64,000 bases of DNA from Allolobophora icterica (GCA_963556255.1 OY744604.1:70140890-70204889), one strand, 5' to 3'. Counted from the stretch's first letter, positions 45,095-56,519 are shown. Numbers and translations: made by a program. Notes: generated from the sequence alone by a model not told the origin.

Positions 45095-45420
45095 AGCGAT
45101 GCCTCCTGGGCAGCGCTCTTGTTTACTTACTCCACATTGGGTCATCGTGGCTGTTGCTCTCTTCGCTCCGCGGATCAAGGTGAGCTGTTGGTTCCTTATG
45201 CGCGTAGGCATTAACTCTATTCATCGTCGCGCGTTTTCTGTCGCTGGTCCAACTGTTCAGAATGGACTTCCCCTAGAGTTGTGACTCCTGCCTACGGGAT
45301 TCATATGTCGTTGTGACGCATTCTATAACAGCCTCAAGTCTGTCCTTTTCTCCAGGGTGGGGTCGGGAGCGGCCCTGAATAGAAACCTTGAAGGGGCGCT
45401 ATATAAATTTTCTGAATGAA
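45095..45420 (+). pseudogene. L2/CR1-like LINE 3' end, decayed
   Basis: The fragment RRAFSVAGPTVQNGLPLEL and the tail GGGTCGGGAGCGGCCCTGAA, then CTTGAAGGGGCGCTATATAA, match the better copy at 48563-48977. It is frameshifted, and the tail ends in TGAATGAATGACTGACTG simple repeats. It is a 5'-truncated, dead copy. Confidence 0.7.
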
Positions 45421-45468
45421 TGACTGACTGAATTTCGTACTTGCATTTAAAATACAATGGAATGTAAG

Positions 45469-45667
45469 CAGGGGCGTAACTTTGGTCTAAAAGTGGGGGT
45501 ACCAATTTCTTATATACACGAAACAAGGCTGAGACTGCGATCTCTGAGAAGGCACAGTAATAAAATATTCATTGGCATTGTTCAAAAAGTGTTGGGTACG
45601 GTACCCCCCAGTCCAAAAAAGTGGGGGGTACGGGTACCCCTCGTACCCCCCACAAATTACGCTTGTG
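45469..45667 (+). mobile_element. MITE-like repeat with GGGGTACC blocks, copy 3
   Basis: Ends CAGGGGCGTAAC and ATTACGCTTGTG are an imperfect inverted pair. The flanks AATGTAAG (45461-45468) and AATATAAG (45668-45675) differ at one base, so an 8-bp hAT-type duplication is likely. Related to 11505-11671 and 12837-13003. Confidence 0.65.
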
Positions 45668-45669
45668 AA

Positions 45670-46200
45670 TATAAGTATTTGTACTTTTACTTAAAACACT
45701 TATTTTGAGTGCTATAGTTTAACATATAATGATAAAATACATTTATAAAATACTTTATCTTAAAATAAATAACAAAGCATTGTCGTAGGCAACAAGCCCA
45801 CCTTGACGATAATTGGACCGTTTAGACTAATGTGTCGTAAAAGTGTCTGCCCCGGCATGTTCCGTACGAGATTTCAGGTGTGCCGCGAGAGAAACCTAAA
45901 ATTCGCTAGTCTCTTTAATTGACTTCATAAGAAATTATTTCATAAATACAATTTTCGGTTTTTTAATGTCTTCACTTTTAAGAATAGTTTATCATTCACA
46001 GTTATTCGATGTCATGTGATCAAAAGTTAAAACTCTAGTGACATTAATCTATTCCATGTTATGTTATGTGTTCAGCCTCCTCTCGACGTCATTATTACGG
46101 AGACACCAGCATAACTGTGAATGAACAAGGCATTGTCTTCTACTTTTTTCGTTTTATATTAAGTTTTCTTACCTGAATATAAAACTAATAATGAGCTATA
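45670..46200. other. No recognised feature
   Basis: AT-rich sequence without a supportable gene or repeat. Confidence 0.55.
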
Positions 46201-46224
46201 AAATCATGTGGATATGGGGAGTGG

Positions 46225-46428
46225 ATAATTGAATGGTAACTCTTGCATGAAGAACATAGGATCTTGAAAGACGCGGTTCGATACCCGCAAGCCCTCTAAT
46301 TCGACTCAGCCTGCCACTCCCTAGGGGCAACAGTGAAATCAGCAGGCGCTTAACAGGCTGCCAATACGTGTGTTCGATAAGATCTTGATAACTGTACCGT
46401 CGTGTTTCAAAAGATGAAAGGTAATACC
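46225..46428 (+). mobile_element. SINE (family 2) copy, interrupted by a MITE
   Basis: GAATGGTAACTCTTGCATGA, the B-box-like CGGTTCGATACCCGC and the body CCACTCCCTAGGGGCAACAG. It ends in a second head at AAGATGAAAGGTAATACC, which is the MITE insertion site. Confidence 0.72.
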
Positions 46429-46853
46429 CATAGGGGCCGACTTTTGCTTCTGTCTCTGGGTGCTGGGTCCCCCTTCCCCTCCCTTCCCCTTCCCACTCTC
46501 CTTAGATAGGCCCTAGGTGAGTTCTAGCGGATTTTCGGAAAAAGAAAATTGTTTCTTTGTCAAAGGTTACGAGGTTAGTAAATGTATTGAAAATCGGTGA
46601 CGACGTTCCAGTTTTGTTATTTATTTTTTAAATAATAATAAATAATTTATTTATGTACGGGCTGTGAGCGTAAGGTCATGCAATGTTGGGTATTTGTGTG
46701 GCAGTTGTAGGCCTACTTCTCAAGTTGTGAGATTACTGCTTAGTTGTAAAAAATTTGAATTTAAAGTCTGAATTCTCCTGGGTGCCAGGTACCCACTGAA
46801 CTTTCTCTCTGGGTGCATTGGCACTAAAGGCTCCCAAGGAGTCGGCGCCTATG
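46429..46853. mobile_element. hAT-like MITE, copy 2, with 8-bp duplication GTAATACC
   Basis: 425 bp with ends CATAGGGGCCGACTT and GAGTCGGCGCCTATG, flanked by GTAATACC at 46421-46428 and 46854-46861. Related to 37471-37855, which is also inserted in a family 2 SINE head. Confidence 0.88.
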
Positions 46854-46861
46854 GTAATACC

Positions 46862-46970
46862 CTTACATGAAGAACATAAGATCTTGAAAGACGCGGTTCG
46901 ATATCCTCAAGCCCCATCCAGGTCGACTTAACGTTCCACTCCCTAGGGGCAGCAGTAAAATGAGAAGTAA
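46862..46970 (+). mobile_element. SINE (family 2), right part after the MITE
   Basis: CATGAAGAACATAAGATCTT, GCGGTTCGATATCC and GGTCGACTTAACGTTCCACT. Confidence 0.68.
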
Positions 46971-47284
46971 ATTTCAGGCCTAAAATTCTGAACACTATTT
47001 GTAGGCCTATTAACAGTAGCAACATATATGCAGGCCTACAATCTTAACTCCATGTAACTGTGTAGTCTTATACAGTGCATTGAAAAACAATACAATAGCG
47101 TGATAGTGTTCCTCTTATAAAGTTTATTTATGTGCACTTTGAAGCCGGGAAAATTGCTTCTATAATTTGTATGGTTCTACTTATAATGGATCAATAATGT
47201 TTAGCCCGTCAGGTTTCTAAATTGTGCAATTCTGATGCTGTCGAATTATTGCATAAAAAATTATATTTTGACGAGCTTCCGGGC

Positions 47285-47700
47285 GTTACCTGAGATCTGT
47301 CTGAGGTAGCTACTTGTTCTTCCGCAGCCTTTCTCAATGCTGAAGTCCACGCTTTGTTTGCCCGTATGGTTGACTCTGATTTGCAATTTATACGCAGGCG
47401 TTTTCTCGATTCAGGTGTGACTCATGTAACATGTAATGCTAAGATTGTTATGAGTATTGGATTCAAGGATGCACACCTATATCCAAAACGATGGTCTCCC
47501 TTTTTAGAGAACGATTTTAGAGTTAATCCATTGGACTAATGAATAGTCTGTTAAGCTTGGACAAATCTGAGCTCCTAAAACGCCGACTTAAGGATGTCTT
47601 TATGATATTATTCAAACAGGAACTACTATAATGGTGGCGAATTTTTAATGGAGTGCTAATAATTAATTTGCACGGTGCGGATGAGGTTTTACTGTTGATT
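47285..47700 (+). repeat. Block-end landmark repeat (middle block)
   Basis: TGAGGTAGCTACTTGTTCTT to GCACGGTGCGGATGAGG matches 63570-63850 (for example GTCCACGCTTTGTTTGCCC and GGCGTTTTCTCGATTCAGGT). About 47656-47702 is also found inverted at 50276-50325. The 61-codon frame at 47354-47539 is not kept in the other copy, so it is not called a gene. Confidence 0.7.
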
Positions 47701-48009
47701 CTTAGTAGCTATAAGGAACGTTGATAGTAATTAACAAACTGTTCGCATAGCTTACACGAATAAACCAATTTGCAGTTTTGTCATAAAGATCAACTTCTTA
47801 ATGCCTGGTTCGAATAATGATTACTCTTTTCCCATGAGACCCTTTTTTGCGTGTTGTCCTCGAATGAGCACCCATATTTTCCTGGAATAGTTTTCTCCGT
47901 GCGCTGTTTCTGTCCTCGCTTGGATTTCTCTTTCGGCAATCGACAGAACTTAACATGGAGGTATAGGTATGCATACCGACTTTGCTCTGAAGAAACCATC
48001 GATGATGTC

Positions 48010-48295
48010 CAGGGGCGCCGCCAGGCTTAAAAAAATTGGACGCACATCCCTCCGGTCTCCTCCCATCCACACCCGTCCGCTGTCTGCCACTCGTAGTTAT
48101 ACACTGAAAATGACTCAGATTTACTCATAAAAGTACAATATAACACATGCATATATGATATCATATGATATTATTAATACATACTGTATGGTAGACCAAA
48201 ATTACACAGTGAAATTGTCAAAAATATCCTTGTGCGGATTTGATTTGGTGGGTGGACGCACGTGCGTCCAGTGCGTCACGCTGCCGGCGCCCCTG
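48010..48295. mobile_element. hAT MITE with 8-bp duplication ATGATGTC
   Basis: 286 bp with ends CAGGGGCGCCGCCAG and CTGCCGGCGCCCCTG, flanked by ATGATGTC at 48002-48009 and 48296-48303. Confidence 0.9.
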
Positions 48296-48409
48296 ATGAT
48301 GTCTTGAGCAAAGAGCATATTTATGCTCAACCAGCATTATTAAAGTGGAGCAACATGTATAGATATTCTTTGATTCAACTCTTCGTTTATTCCACAAGAT
48401 GTCATATGC

Positions 48410-48562
48410 CATTAAAATGTCATTATCAGGCAAAACAATGCACTGAAAACTCGAAGGGTCACCAATGGCGCGGCCACACACACCTCTACACACACACACA
48501 CACACACACACGCACGCACGCACACGCACGCACGCACGCACACACACACACACACACACACA
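48410..48562. repeat. Start of receptor block 2 with (CA)n
   Basis: ATTATCAGGCAAAACAATGC, then GGTCACCAATGGCGCGGCCA, then CA/CG repeats. Counterpart of 20785-20995. Confidence 0.8.
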
Positions 48563-48977
48563 GGTTTGACCACGTCTCTGAATTTATGCGAGACGTTCTC
48601 CATTGGCTTCCTGTCCAGCATCGCATTCATTACAGGGTCTCCACCATGGCGTGGCATTGTGTCCTAGGGCGGGCCCCGGCCTACCTCTGCGAGCTCTCTA
48701 CTTTAACTTCCGCTTGTGCGGGGCGCCGTGCCTTGCGCTCGGCCTCCCGGGGTGATTTTGCTGTCCCCTATGCGCTTACTGCTATGGCGCAGCGTAGGGC
48801 ATTCTCCGTGGTGGGTCCTACCGCTTGGAACGACCTCCCTCTCTCCCTTCGCTCTCTCCCTAGAGACCTCTCAGGTACTTTCTATGGCCTTCTTAAGACC
48901 TTTCTTTTTGACCGGGCCTGGGTCGGGAGCGCCACTGAGTAGATTTCTTGAAGGGGCGCTATAGAAGTTCATTATAG
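48563..48977 (+). pseudogene. L2/CR1-like LINE reverse-transcriptase C-terminus
   Basis: A frame open from the CA repeat to TAG at 48940 encodes VLHWLPVQHRIHYRVSTMAW, then APAYLCEL, then RRAFSVVGPTAWNDLP and LLKTFLF. This is the C-terminal end typical of L2/CR1-type LINE proteins. The 3' UTR, GGGTCGGGAGCGCCACTGAG then TTGAAGGGGCGCTATAGAAG, leads into a GATA/CA repeat. It is truncated at the 5' end and has no polymerase core, so it is inactive. Confidence 0.82.
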
Positions 48978-49215
<238 letters not shown>

Positions 49216-49234
49216 ACGGAGCTCAACCAACGCA

Positions 49235-49700
49235 TTCACTTCAATAATTAGCGGCATTAGGTTCAAAGCTTTTAGATCAAACTGCGTCGACAGTGTGGAA
49301 CGACGACGGGCGGTAGCATTCGCAGCACACGTTACGCCTCCGCCCAGTAGTCCCTCGTGGGTGAAAGAGGACGAATGTCCGGCTAATCCGCGAACCACCG
49401 GATGCATGGAGAACAGATATTAGTCGCATACCGCTCCGAAGATTGAGATCACTCCAAAGCTCACCGTCGCTTCTCGGCCGAAACGAAAATTACCTGGCTG
49501 CCAACAGGTACAGATCATATAGATCTTATACTCGACTCTACATGTGTCAGAAGGCCAATCCCTTCTCCTAAATTCACGTAGACCGAGACAAAATGTGATA
49601 AAACTGCCACCAAACGAACAAAATCGGTAACAATGAGAAAGAATATTGTTCCCAAACTCAAACTGAGCAACAATAAACTGCAACATGCTAAGAACTACTC
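49235..49700. repeat. Receptor-block landmark repeat, copy 2
   Basis: Matches 21010-21480 over most of its length. The minus-strand 88-codon frame at 49420-49686 is longer than its counterpart (70 codons at 21241-21453) and has no recognised motif. Confidence 0.8.
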
Positions 49701-50340
49701 AGCAGATTCTGCATCTAGTCAATGTAATTCACCTAAATGACGCAAGATGGTGACACGCCCAGCAACAGTTCCTGCATAATAATTGTGTGCATGACGCACA
49801 GGCGAAGCTCAGAATTGTTACTTTCACCTGGTCAGTTATAGAAAATATCGAACGACACGCACACAAAACTCCTGATTCACTCTTGCTGATTATTTATTAA
49901 GAAGTTCTAGACTTATTCCTTACTCGTGCTGATATTTTGAATATCGTCACATTTACACAAGAGTTGTTACACTGTTGTTATTTCTTAAAAGAAACTGCGT
50001 AGTCACCTCGACTTGGAAGAAGTGAATGAATGGAGAAGAATATAATTATGTCCAATTACGTCAGGATCGCACAACAAAATAACAGGAAGCAATTTAAGTG
50101 TAGGTCTACTTCAGAAATATTTTTGAATCTACAGGTGTAGCTAAGGTTTCCATCAACGTTTAAACAGTTGTTTGTCTGTAGCTAAGTATCAACTGAAAGC
50201 AACCATCGCGATACCTATTGTATGTTTCAAATGGTCAAATATCCTATTAAATCTGTTGCATGAGCCACTGGCTTTCAGAATCAACGGTAAAACCTCATCC
50301 GCACCGTGCAAATTAATTATTTTAAAAAATTAAAAAATTC
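49700..50340. other. Block 2 non-coding flank
   Basis: The left part matches 21780-22160 in block 1. About 50276-50325 is an inverted copy of 47656-47702. No gene is seen. Confidence 0.6.
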
Positions 50341-50344
50341 TTTG

Positions 50345-50590
50345 GGAGTCCATAGAGTAGTGGTAACATCACTGGTGTGAATTGCAGTAGGTAGCGGGAT
50401 CGCCTCCCGTAACCTTCCCAAAGGTCCACTCAGCCTAACAATTCGCGAGATGGCGCGTTTGTGAAAATGAGATGTAGGACGTGATGGGCGTATTGCAAGG
50501 CTGCCGTATAAGTTAAATTCGACTCCTGTAATAACTTGTGATCATCCGTTCATACTGATTTGTAATCATACTGCGTAATTGTCAGTTTGA
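50345..50590 (+). mobile_element. tRNA-derived SINE (family 1), copy 2
   Basis: The head has GTCCATAGAGTAGTGGTAAC with a B-box-like GGGATCGCCTCCCG. The body has CGCGAGATGGCG, GGCTGCCGT and TTCGACTCCTGTAA, and it is followed by a long (ATT)n tail. It is absent from the matching place in block 1 (near 22160), so it inserted after duplication. Confidence 0.75.
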
Positions 50591-50604
50591 AAGTATTAAA
50601 CGAA

Positions 50605-50618
50605 GATTATTATTATTA

Positions 50619-50715
<97 letters not shown>

Positions 50716-50735
50716 CATCATTATTATTATTGCGC
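50605..50735. repeat. (ATT)n microsatellite, SINE tail
   Basis: An ATT run of about 130 bp that extends the tail of the SINE at 50345-50590. Confidence 0.96.
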
Positions 50736-50879
50736 TTTGTTAAATGACTGTTCATATTGACAGTCTAGTCTTGTGCCAGATTGTGCAAAAGCGCATACAA
50801 GACATCCGTTAATTAGGCCTAACTCATCCAAATTTACTAATATTACAACTGTCAACTTAGGCCTACATGTAGGGCCTGG

Positions 50880-51550
50880 GGCCTACAGTATTATCTTCTG
50901 CAGTGATAGTTGAAATAATGTCAATGATCTGTTTTTACCTTCGTCGATTGCTTTGAAATGTGCAGTCTGTGCCTTTCTCATATTCTAAGTATAACTCAAA
51001 GTAGTGATCCGAATCATTGCCGTTTGTTTCTTAAGTGCTTGCAGCCAAAGTACAAAGTTTCGTTTGGAAACATAGAGAAGATTATACAGTACGTGTTTAT
51101 TAATGTTAGCCTAATTACCGTAAGTATATTTTATCCATCGTGAAGGAAAGCAGTGCAATTATAAATCAAATTTTACAAGCCAATGTTACAGGCTTAACTA
51201 GAAAAGAAACAACATTGTTGGAGGACACGAGGAAACAGTCAGAGATCCTGTGAAGATCAAATTATGAAGATGACCCAATCAGTTATAAAAGTTATTCCTA
51301 CCTTTGTCCCTCAATTAATGCGGAAATGGTTCAAGACATCGAAAATGTTTAAATTCAAAGCAGCTGTACATGAAACTACGAAGCCTCACCAGATAAACTT
51401 CAAATATCGCAATTGCACGACAAACAACAGGTATCTTCTTAGCGACGCAAGCCACTATAACTACGACGAATTAAGCTTCTATTTTTAAAAGTTAAGCTGT
51501 CAGCTTCAGGCACAAAAAACCGACATGCGCTTGTGCACAGTTTCGGAACT
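50880..51550. other. Receptor C 3' flank
   Basis: Matches 22180-22850 downstream of receptor A. The plus-strand frames at 50958 and 51264 are not kept in block 1, so no gene is called. Confidence 0.6.
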
Positions 51551-51556
51551 TTGGCA

Positions 51557-51930
51557 TCATGCCTGGCCAGTCGCATGCACAGCCGTCGAGTAACCAATGA
51601 TGTTGATGACGTTCACAACAGTTTCATCACTCTTCTGACGTCTACTCTTGCAGAGTTTCTGACGTAGGCACTTTTTCACTGGATCCAGTTTGGCGGCGTA
51701 GATGAATGGATTGAGACAGACGTTGAAGAAGGCGAGGAACACGGTAAAGTACCGCATTCCGGAACTGGGAGTGTTTAGAATACGCAGATTATAGAGAAAG
51801 TAGTAGAGACGATTTGGAAACCAACAGAGAACGAAACAAACCGAAATGATGAGGAATGTTTTGATGATGTTCATTTTAGTTTTCATGGCCATCTGCTGAG
51901 CAGCGCTCTTTATCATGTTGTTGAAGTTTA
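51557..51930 (-). CDS. Receptor C (class A GPCR), exon 2: TM6-TM7 and tail
   Basis: Begins after an ATTTGTAG acceptor and continues exon 1 in phase 1. TM6 has CWFP, TM7 has NPFIY, and the tail ends STAVHATGQA. The whole protein is 325 aa, the same length as receptor A. Loop 3 reads NFNNMIKSAAQQMAMKTK, slightly changed from the other receptors. Confidence 0.88.
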
Positions 51931-52129
51931 CTACAAATTAAAACAAAAATTCATCCAGTGCACCAAATGCGACATTCTTCTATGCAATCGTTAATGCTGT
52001 TCACGTCGTATAAAAGGATCCAATTATTAAATAGGACAGTATTTTAACAAAGATAATTTCAGTTACACGAAACGGCAAGTGCATGTTAGAGAGACTCAAG
52101 AAAGGCAATATCGATTATTAGCAAACAAG

Positions 52130-52195
52130 TGATGAGGATGAGGATGATGATGGTGATGATGGTGGTGGTGATGGTGACGATGATAAATATGATGA
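52130..52195. repeat. GAT/GGT microsatellite in the receptor C intron
   Basis: A short GATGATGGTGATG repeat, the counterpart of 24290-24385. The intron lacks the hAT element found in receptor A. Confidence 0.88.
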
Positions 52196-52393
52196 GATGG
52201 GAATAAATGATTATTTTGTTGTTGGGCAACTCTGAATGCAAAATCTAAAACCAGGAGAAGCGAAGGTCATTATCATTACTACCACAGGAACTATATGCAT
52301 AGCCGCACAATTTTTAAACGATACAACAGTGTTATAGACCTACTGGAACAATGGACGATCTAGTTGCGAACATTTCTGTATTTATAAACGTAC

Positions 52394-52997
52394 CTGGCAC
52401 AATGCGTTTGCGAGTGACTTGCACTATTCGTGAATAGCAGAACACGAAGACGACCAGTGGCAAAATGAAGTTGATTAGAAACTTGTAGACAGCATAGGCA
52501 CTCGCATTAATGGCAGCCGGAAACTCTGCGTAAAACACACAATGGCCATTTACTACGGTCGTGGCTGATAAATCAACAAACGCGTTTAAAACTCTGTCAA
52601 AGTTTATCCAGGTCAAGACAATCGCCACATAGTACATCCACCTACGAAAGTGTTTCTTGTGGAAAACCGCATGAACAATTTTAACATATCTTTCCAGAGT
52701 CAATATAACAAGATTAGCTGTTGAAGAACCCAGGAAATACCAAACCATCCACTCGCTGTAGAGAGCTTTGCAGAGAACTCTTCCAGTAGTGGTGCTGTAA
52801 TCGATGTCCAGTAGTTTAACGCTGTAGCTAATTGCAAGTTGCAAACAACAAATGAAATCCAGCGTCATCTGATTGAAAACGATGGCCATCTCGTGCTTAC
52901 GAGCCTTCGACTGTGCAAGAATTAAGAGCATTAGAAGGTTCGCGATTCCACCAACGATTCCGATCGTGATTACTAACTCTTCGAAAACCATTTTCAC
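52394..52997 (-). CDS. Receptor C (class A GPCR), exon 1: TM1-TM5
   Basis: ATG at 52997, phase-1 donor GTACGT after 52394. It is very similar to receptor A exon 1 (MKMVFEELVITIGIVGGIAN at the start, the same ERY, cysteines and TM5 Pro). Changes cluster in the first extracellular residues and in TM5 (FILPLVVFVFCYSR, as in B). A and C are block-duplication partners, yet C shares TM4-5 residues with B, which hints at gene conversion. The ligand is unknown. Confidence 0.9.
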
Positions 52998-53180
52998 AAT
53001 TTTTTGTATTCAAATTATCCAAGTTATAGAAAAAGACGATTTTGTCATTTAGAATTTCTGGTTTATAAATACGTGTGTCGATACAACAAAATGTATAAGC
53101 GCAGCCGTTGAAGTACAAGTTTCTGATTGCTCAGCATATGTTGATCAATGCAGTGCTTTATAGGGACTACAGCTATTAAT

Positions 53181-53255
53181 ATCTGTGGCGCATTCACTGA
53201 ATCTTCGATCTCTACATCATGTAGAGATCGAAGATTCAGTGAATGCGCCACAGAT
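53181..53255. repeat. Perfect palindrome in the receptor C promoter (37-bp arms)
   Basis: Arms at 53181-53217 and 53219-53255 are exact reverse complements with a one-base centre. The left arm contains TGGCGCATTCACTGAAT, the conserved upstream receptor element. The right arm is an inverted copy of it. Receptor A has only the single forward copy at 25371-25405. Confidence 0.95.
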
Positions 53256-53547
53256 AGAGTTGCGTATATGTTTAAGCATTCTACATGTAGGTGGTGCAAT
53301 GGTGCAGAAAGCAATATGCTTTTATATCTATAATTTAGCTCCTTTCTCGTTTTGAGTTGTTGGATGGAAGGGGACAGAGAAAGGGGAAAACGGTAAGCAA
53401 CAGAGCATTTTCTTCAGGTGATCCAGCTCATAGATAGGCCCTACTATCCGCGTGGTGGTCTATTAAAATAAGTAATTGTAATTGTAATTGATATTGCATA
53501 ATTGTATGTTGCCACTTCTAAGAAATGATAAGCTGTGCTAGCTGAAG

Positions 53548-53645
53548 AAGAATAAGTAGAAGAAGAAATAGAAGAAGAAAAAGAAGAAGAAGATGATGAC
53601 GATGATGATGATGATGACGATGATGCTGATGATGATGATGATGAA
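53548..53645. repeat. (GAA)n/(GAT)n microsatellite, short allele
   Basis: Counterpart of 25686-25868. Confidence 0.9.
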
Positions 53646-53719
53646 GCAGAGAAGTCCCTTTAAGCTAGAACTGGCACAACCATAAGTATGAAATTTTGCA
53701 ACTTTCATTTTCATAGCGT

Positions 53720-53925
53720 CGGAATATGAGGTCGAGTGGTTAATCCTCTCCCTCGCCATCTCATCTCTGATCTTCTCACCAACGGTCAGTGTACTCATTA
53801 TAGCTGAGTTGGCTAGATGGTGCAGGTAGAGCAGAAATCTCGAAGCACATTTCTACACGGGCAGAGATCGAAACCCCTACCTTTGGCTTGACAGTCAAGC
53901 ACTCTAACCACACCATTAAGCAACA
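53720..53925. mobile_element. tRNA-derived SINE-like repeat, block 2 copy
   Basis: The minus strand reads TGGTTAGAGTGCTTGACTGT, then GGGGTTTCGATCTCTGCCC. The anticodon-arm region has a 5-bp stem but the wrong loop size for a working tRNA. The opposite half has GTCGAGTGGTTAATCC on the plus strand. Single ACATTTCTAC here, against four in block 1. Confidence 0.6.
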
Positions 53926-53929
53926 TCAC

Positions 53930-55620
53930 GAGCTGAAGTGTCGCTAGACATCATTGAAATCAGACCGTGTGCATAATGTTCATCAATTAGCAAGATTTGC
54001 TCATGTGACTATGTATGTCACCATGGCATGCAGGCTTACCCAAACAGGCTTTAGCGGATCTAACGGGTTCCCATCTAGATGGACGATGAAAATCTTTTCC
54101 CGTTGTCCACGATAGCACCAACGTCCAAGGCAGTCCCTCGCAAATTGTAACAAATTGGACATCACTCTAGCCAACTGTTCGACAGAATACCGGTGGCTTT
54201 ATACTTTCAACTGCCGATAGATGATGCGATGTCGTTTTCACGAGATAAGTCCAGGATTCGAATGCTGATCGCATAGATAGAAATTTACGAGGGTATCGAC
54301 TGCCTATCGACACAATGGAGGCCAAGGCAGTTGACGTCAATCTGACCAATTAGGCTAATTCATTAAAAATCAGCAGGGTCGAGGCAAACAGTCGCTATAT
54401 AAAACGCACATTTACATTTACCTTACATATCTATTTGTCTAATTATACATGTGATCTGGGCGGCCCAGTTTTTTCTCTGATGCAATGCCAATGGACGAAG
54501 GATAGAAATAAGTTGCTTGTTGAAACTGTCAAAGGAATTTTGTTTGTGCAGCATAACATTAATCTATGTCATGCAGACTTTCATACATGTCTTAGAAGCC
54601 GACTCAACTTCAGTCACCCTCAAATACCGAAGTTTCTTATGATAAGTAGTGTCACTAGCCACTACAGACTACAGCTAATTGCACAGTTACTGTGTCTGTT
54701 TTGCTTTGTGTGCGTGCTCACTGACTAAAGTCTTAAACCATTTACATGACTTTCTGCAGTTCAAATTTAGACAGTATAAAATATAATAAGGTAGCGTATA
54801 CTGTATAGGCCTACGCCGATACGATTCTGATTTGTTGTCCTCTTTTTCATCTGCGAAAATATGGTAACCCTATCTGGGCCACTGGCGGCGATCTTGTTTG
54901 ACAGGTGGGGAGGGACAAGGGATGCTTTTGAACTGATCTGGTCAAAAAGGAGGTGAAACTTTTTTCACGGAAATCAATTTGTTGACCTTTTTTGGGTGGT
55001 TCTTAAACATTTGGGGCACAACTGTATACTGTGTCCCCTCAATGTTAAAGGTGGGGGTCTTGTCCCTCGACCCCTGGATCGCCGCCCATGGTAAGGCCCT
55101 GCCAGGGTCGTTTTCGTCAACCCTGCCTTATCTTATATCAAACACAAACTCATGTCATCGTTTGCATATATTTACGTGCTCAATGTTGTAGAGGTCTACT
55201 GCATCATCGGTATCAATGAAATCTGCTGTTTTGTAACAATGGTCTTGCACGTTTGCAAATACATTGACTGATAAATAATAATCGTTTAGTCGAATTCGCA
55301 ACATAGGTCTTAATAATGAACTGTCTCGCGTGCCAGCAGATTTTTGGTTTATATCGGAAAACAAGACAAATATTGCCACGGTTTAACGTCGTCTGCTTGC
55401 TATTGATTGCGAAAGAACAAGAGCGCGCCTGGAGAAAAGAAACAGGTGCTCCCTCTTGCGAATGGTTCGATTTATGTAAGTATGTTCGTTTATTGAGTAA
55501 ACTTGTTGGCATACCGCAACCAGGAACAAAAAAGTTAAGAAAAGAAAGGGAAATGTACATTCAATCGGATCAACAAAGGTCAATGCTCGGGCTATCGTTT
55601 ATGAAGTATACTCTCGGGAT
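53930..55620. other. Block 2 intergenic sequence, no gene called
   Basis: Matches block 1 about 26220-27366 with gaps, including the uninserted TATCAAAC at 55136-55143. The frame at 54435-54728 (97 codons) has no match in block 1 and no recognised motif. Confidence 0.55.
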
Positions 55621-55631
55621 GAAATTTCGAT

Positions 55632-56488
55632 CAGTGTGATCTCCTTAGAGATTTTATTTTAGTTATAGTTACACTTATAGTTAATGGTTTTTCATTTTAG
55701 TTACAGTTACAGTTATAGTTAGTATTATTTTTTAGTTATAGTTATAGTTATAGTTAATGGACTTTTATTTTAGTTAATTTTAGTTAGTACATATTACAAC
55801 TGGCACCAATGGCGCTCCGCCTTGGCGCTAAGGGGTCATCAACAAATTTTAGGCAGTTTTTGAGCTCCTCCCTCTTGTCAACAACTGTCAAACATTTAAT
55901 CCCTTACCTCTAACAAAATTATGTCAAACAAAATTACCCCACCCCCAGAAAATTTCTACGACTCTAGGCAAATGCCTACTACATACGCTTTGACTGATGT
56001 GTAGGGTCTACTTGAAATGACTCCAGACAGCATTCCCACGCCTTCGGCCGCTCAAGATTTTGAAAGACATTTTGACTATGAGACTCGTATGACTACTAAT
56101 TTTGCGAATTTGCGCTAGTCAACTTGGGCCACAATCGCTATAGAAACGTTTACACAATAATTACATTTAATAAAATGACCATCGATATCCATGTTTAGAC
56201 TATAAATATCGATGAATGAGCCACTACTACTGGGTTAATTCACAAATCCAAAATCCGGGGTTAACATAGGCTGTTGTAGCGCATTTTCACGTTCTCATGT
56301 TTGTCGATATTGCACTTTTTACTTTATTAACGAAAACAGCGATGAATTTTCGTTAGTGTTATTTCGTTACAGTTATAGTTATAATTAATGATATTTTTTA
56401 GTTACAGTTATAGTTATCGTTAACGAAATCATTTTTTGTTCGTTAACGAACATTTTCGTTATCGTTAACGTTAACGAGAATCACGCTG
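55632..56488. mobile_element. hAT-type element with 8-bp duplication ATTTCGAT
   Basis: 857 bp with short ends CAGTGTGATC and GAATCACGCTG, flanked by ATTTCGAT at 55624-55631 and 56489-56496. Block 1 has a single ATTTCGAT at 27367-27374. Both inner flanks are rich in TAGTTATAGTTA repeats and the right one in CGTTAACG. No transposase is present. Confidence 0.85.
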
Positions 56489-56519
56489 ATTTCGATTGTC
56501 TTTCTTCGGTAGTTCAAAG

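Noticed and set aside
47354..47539. 61-codon gene in the block-end repeat
   Set aside because: The copy at about 63620-63740 does not keep the frame.
53860..53925. Functional tRNA gene on the minus strand
   Set aside because: A and B boxes are visible, but the anticodon loop has the wrong size and the sequence is part of a repeated SINE-like unit.
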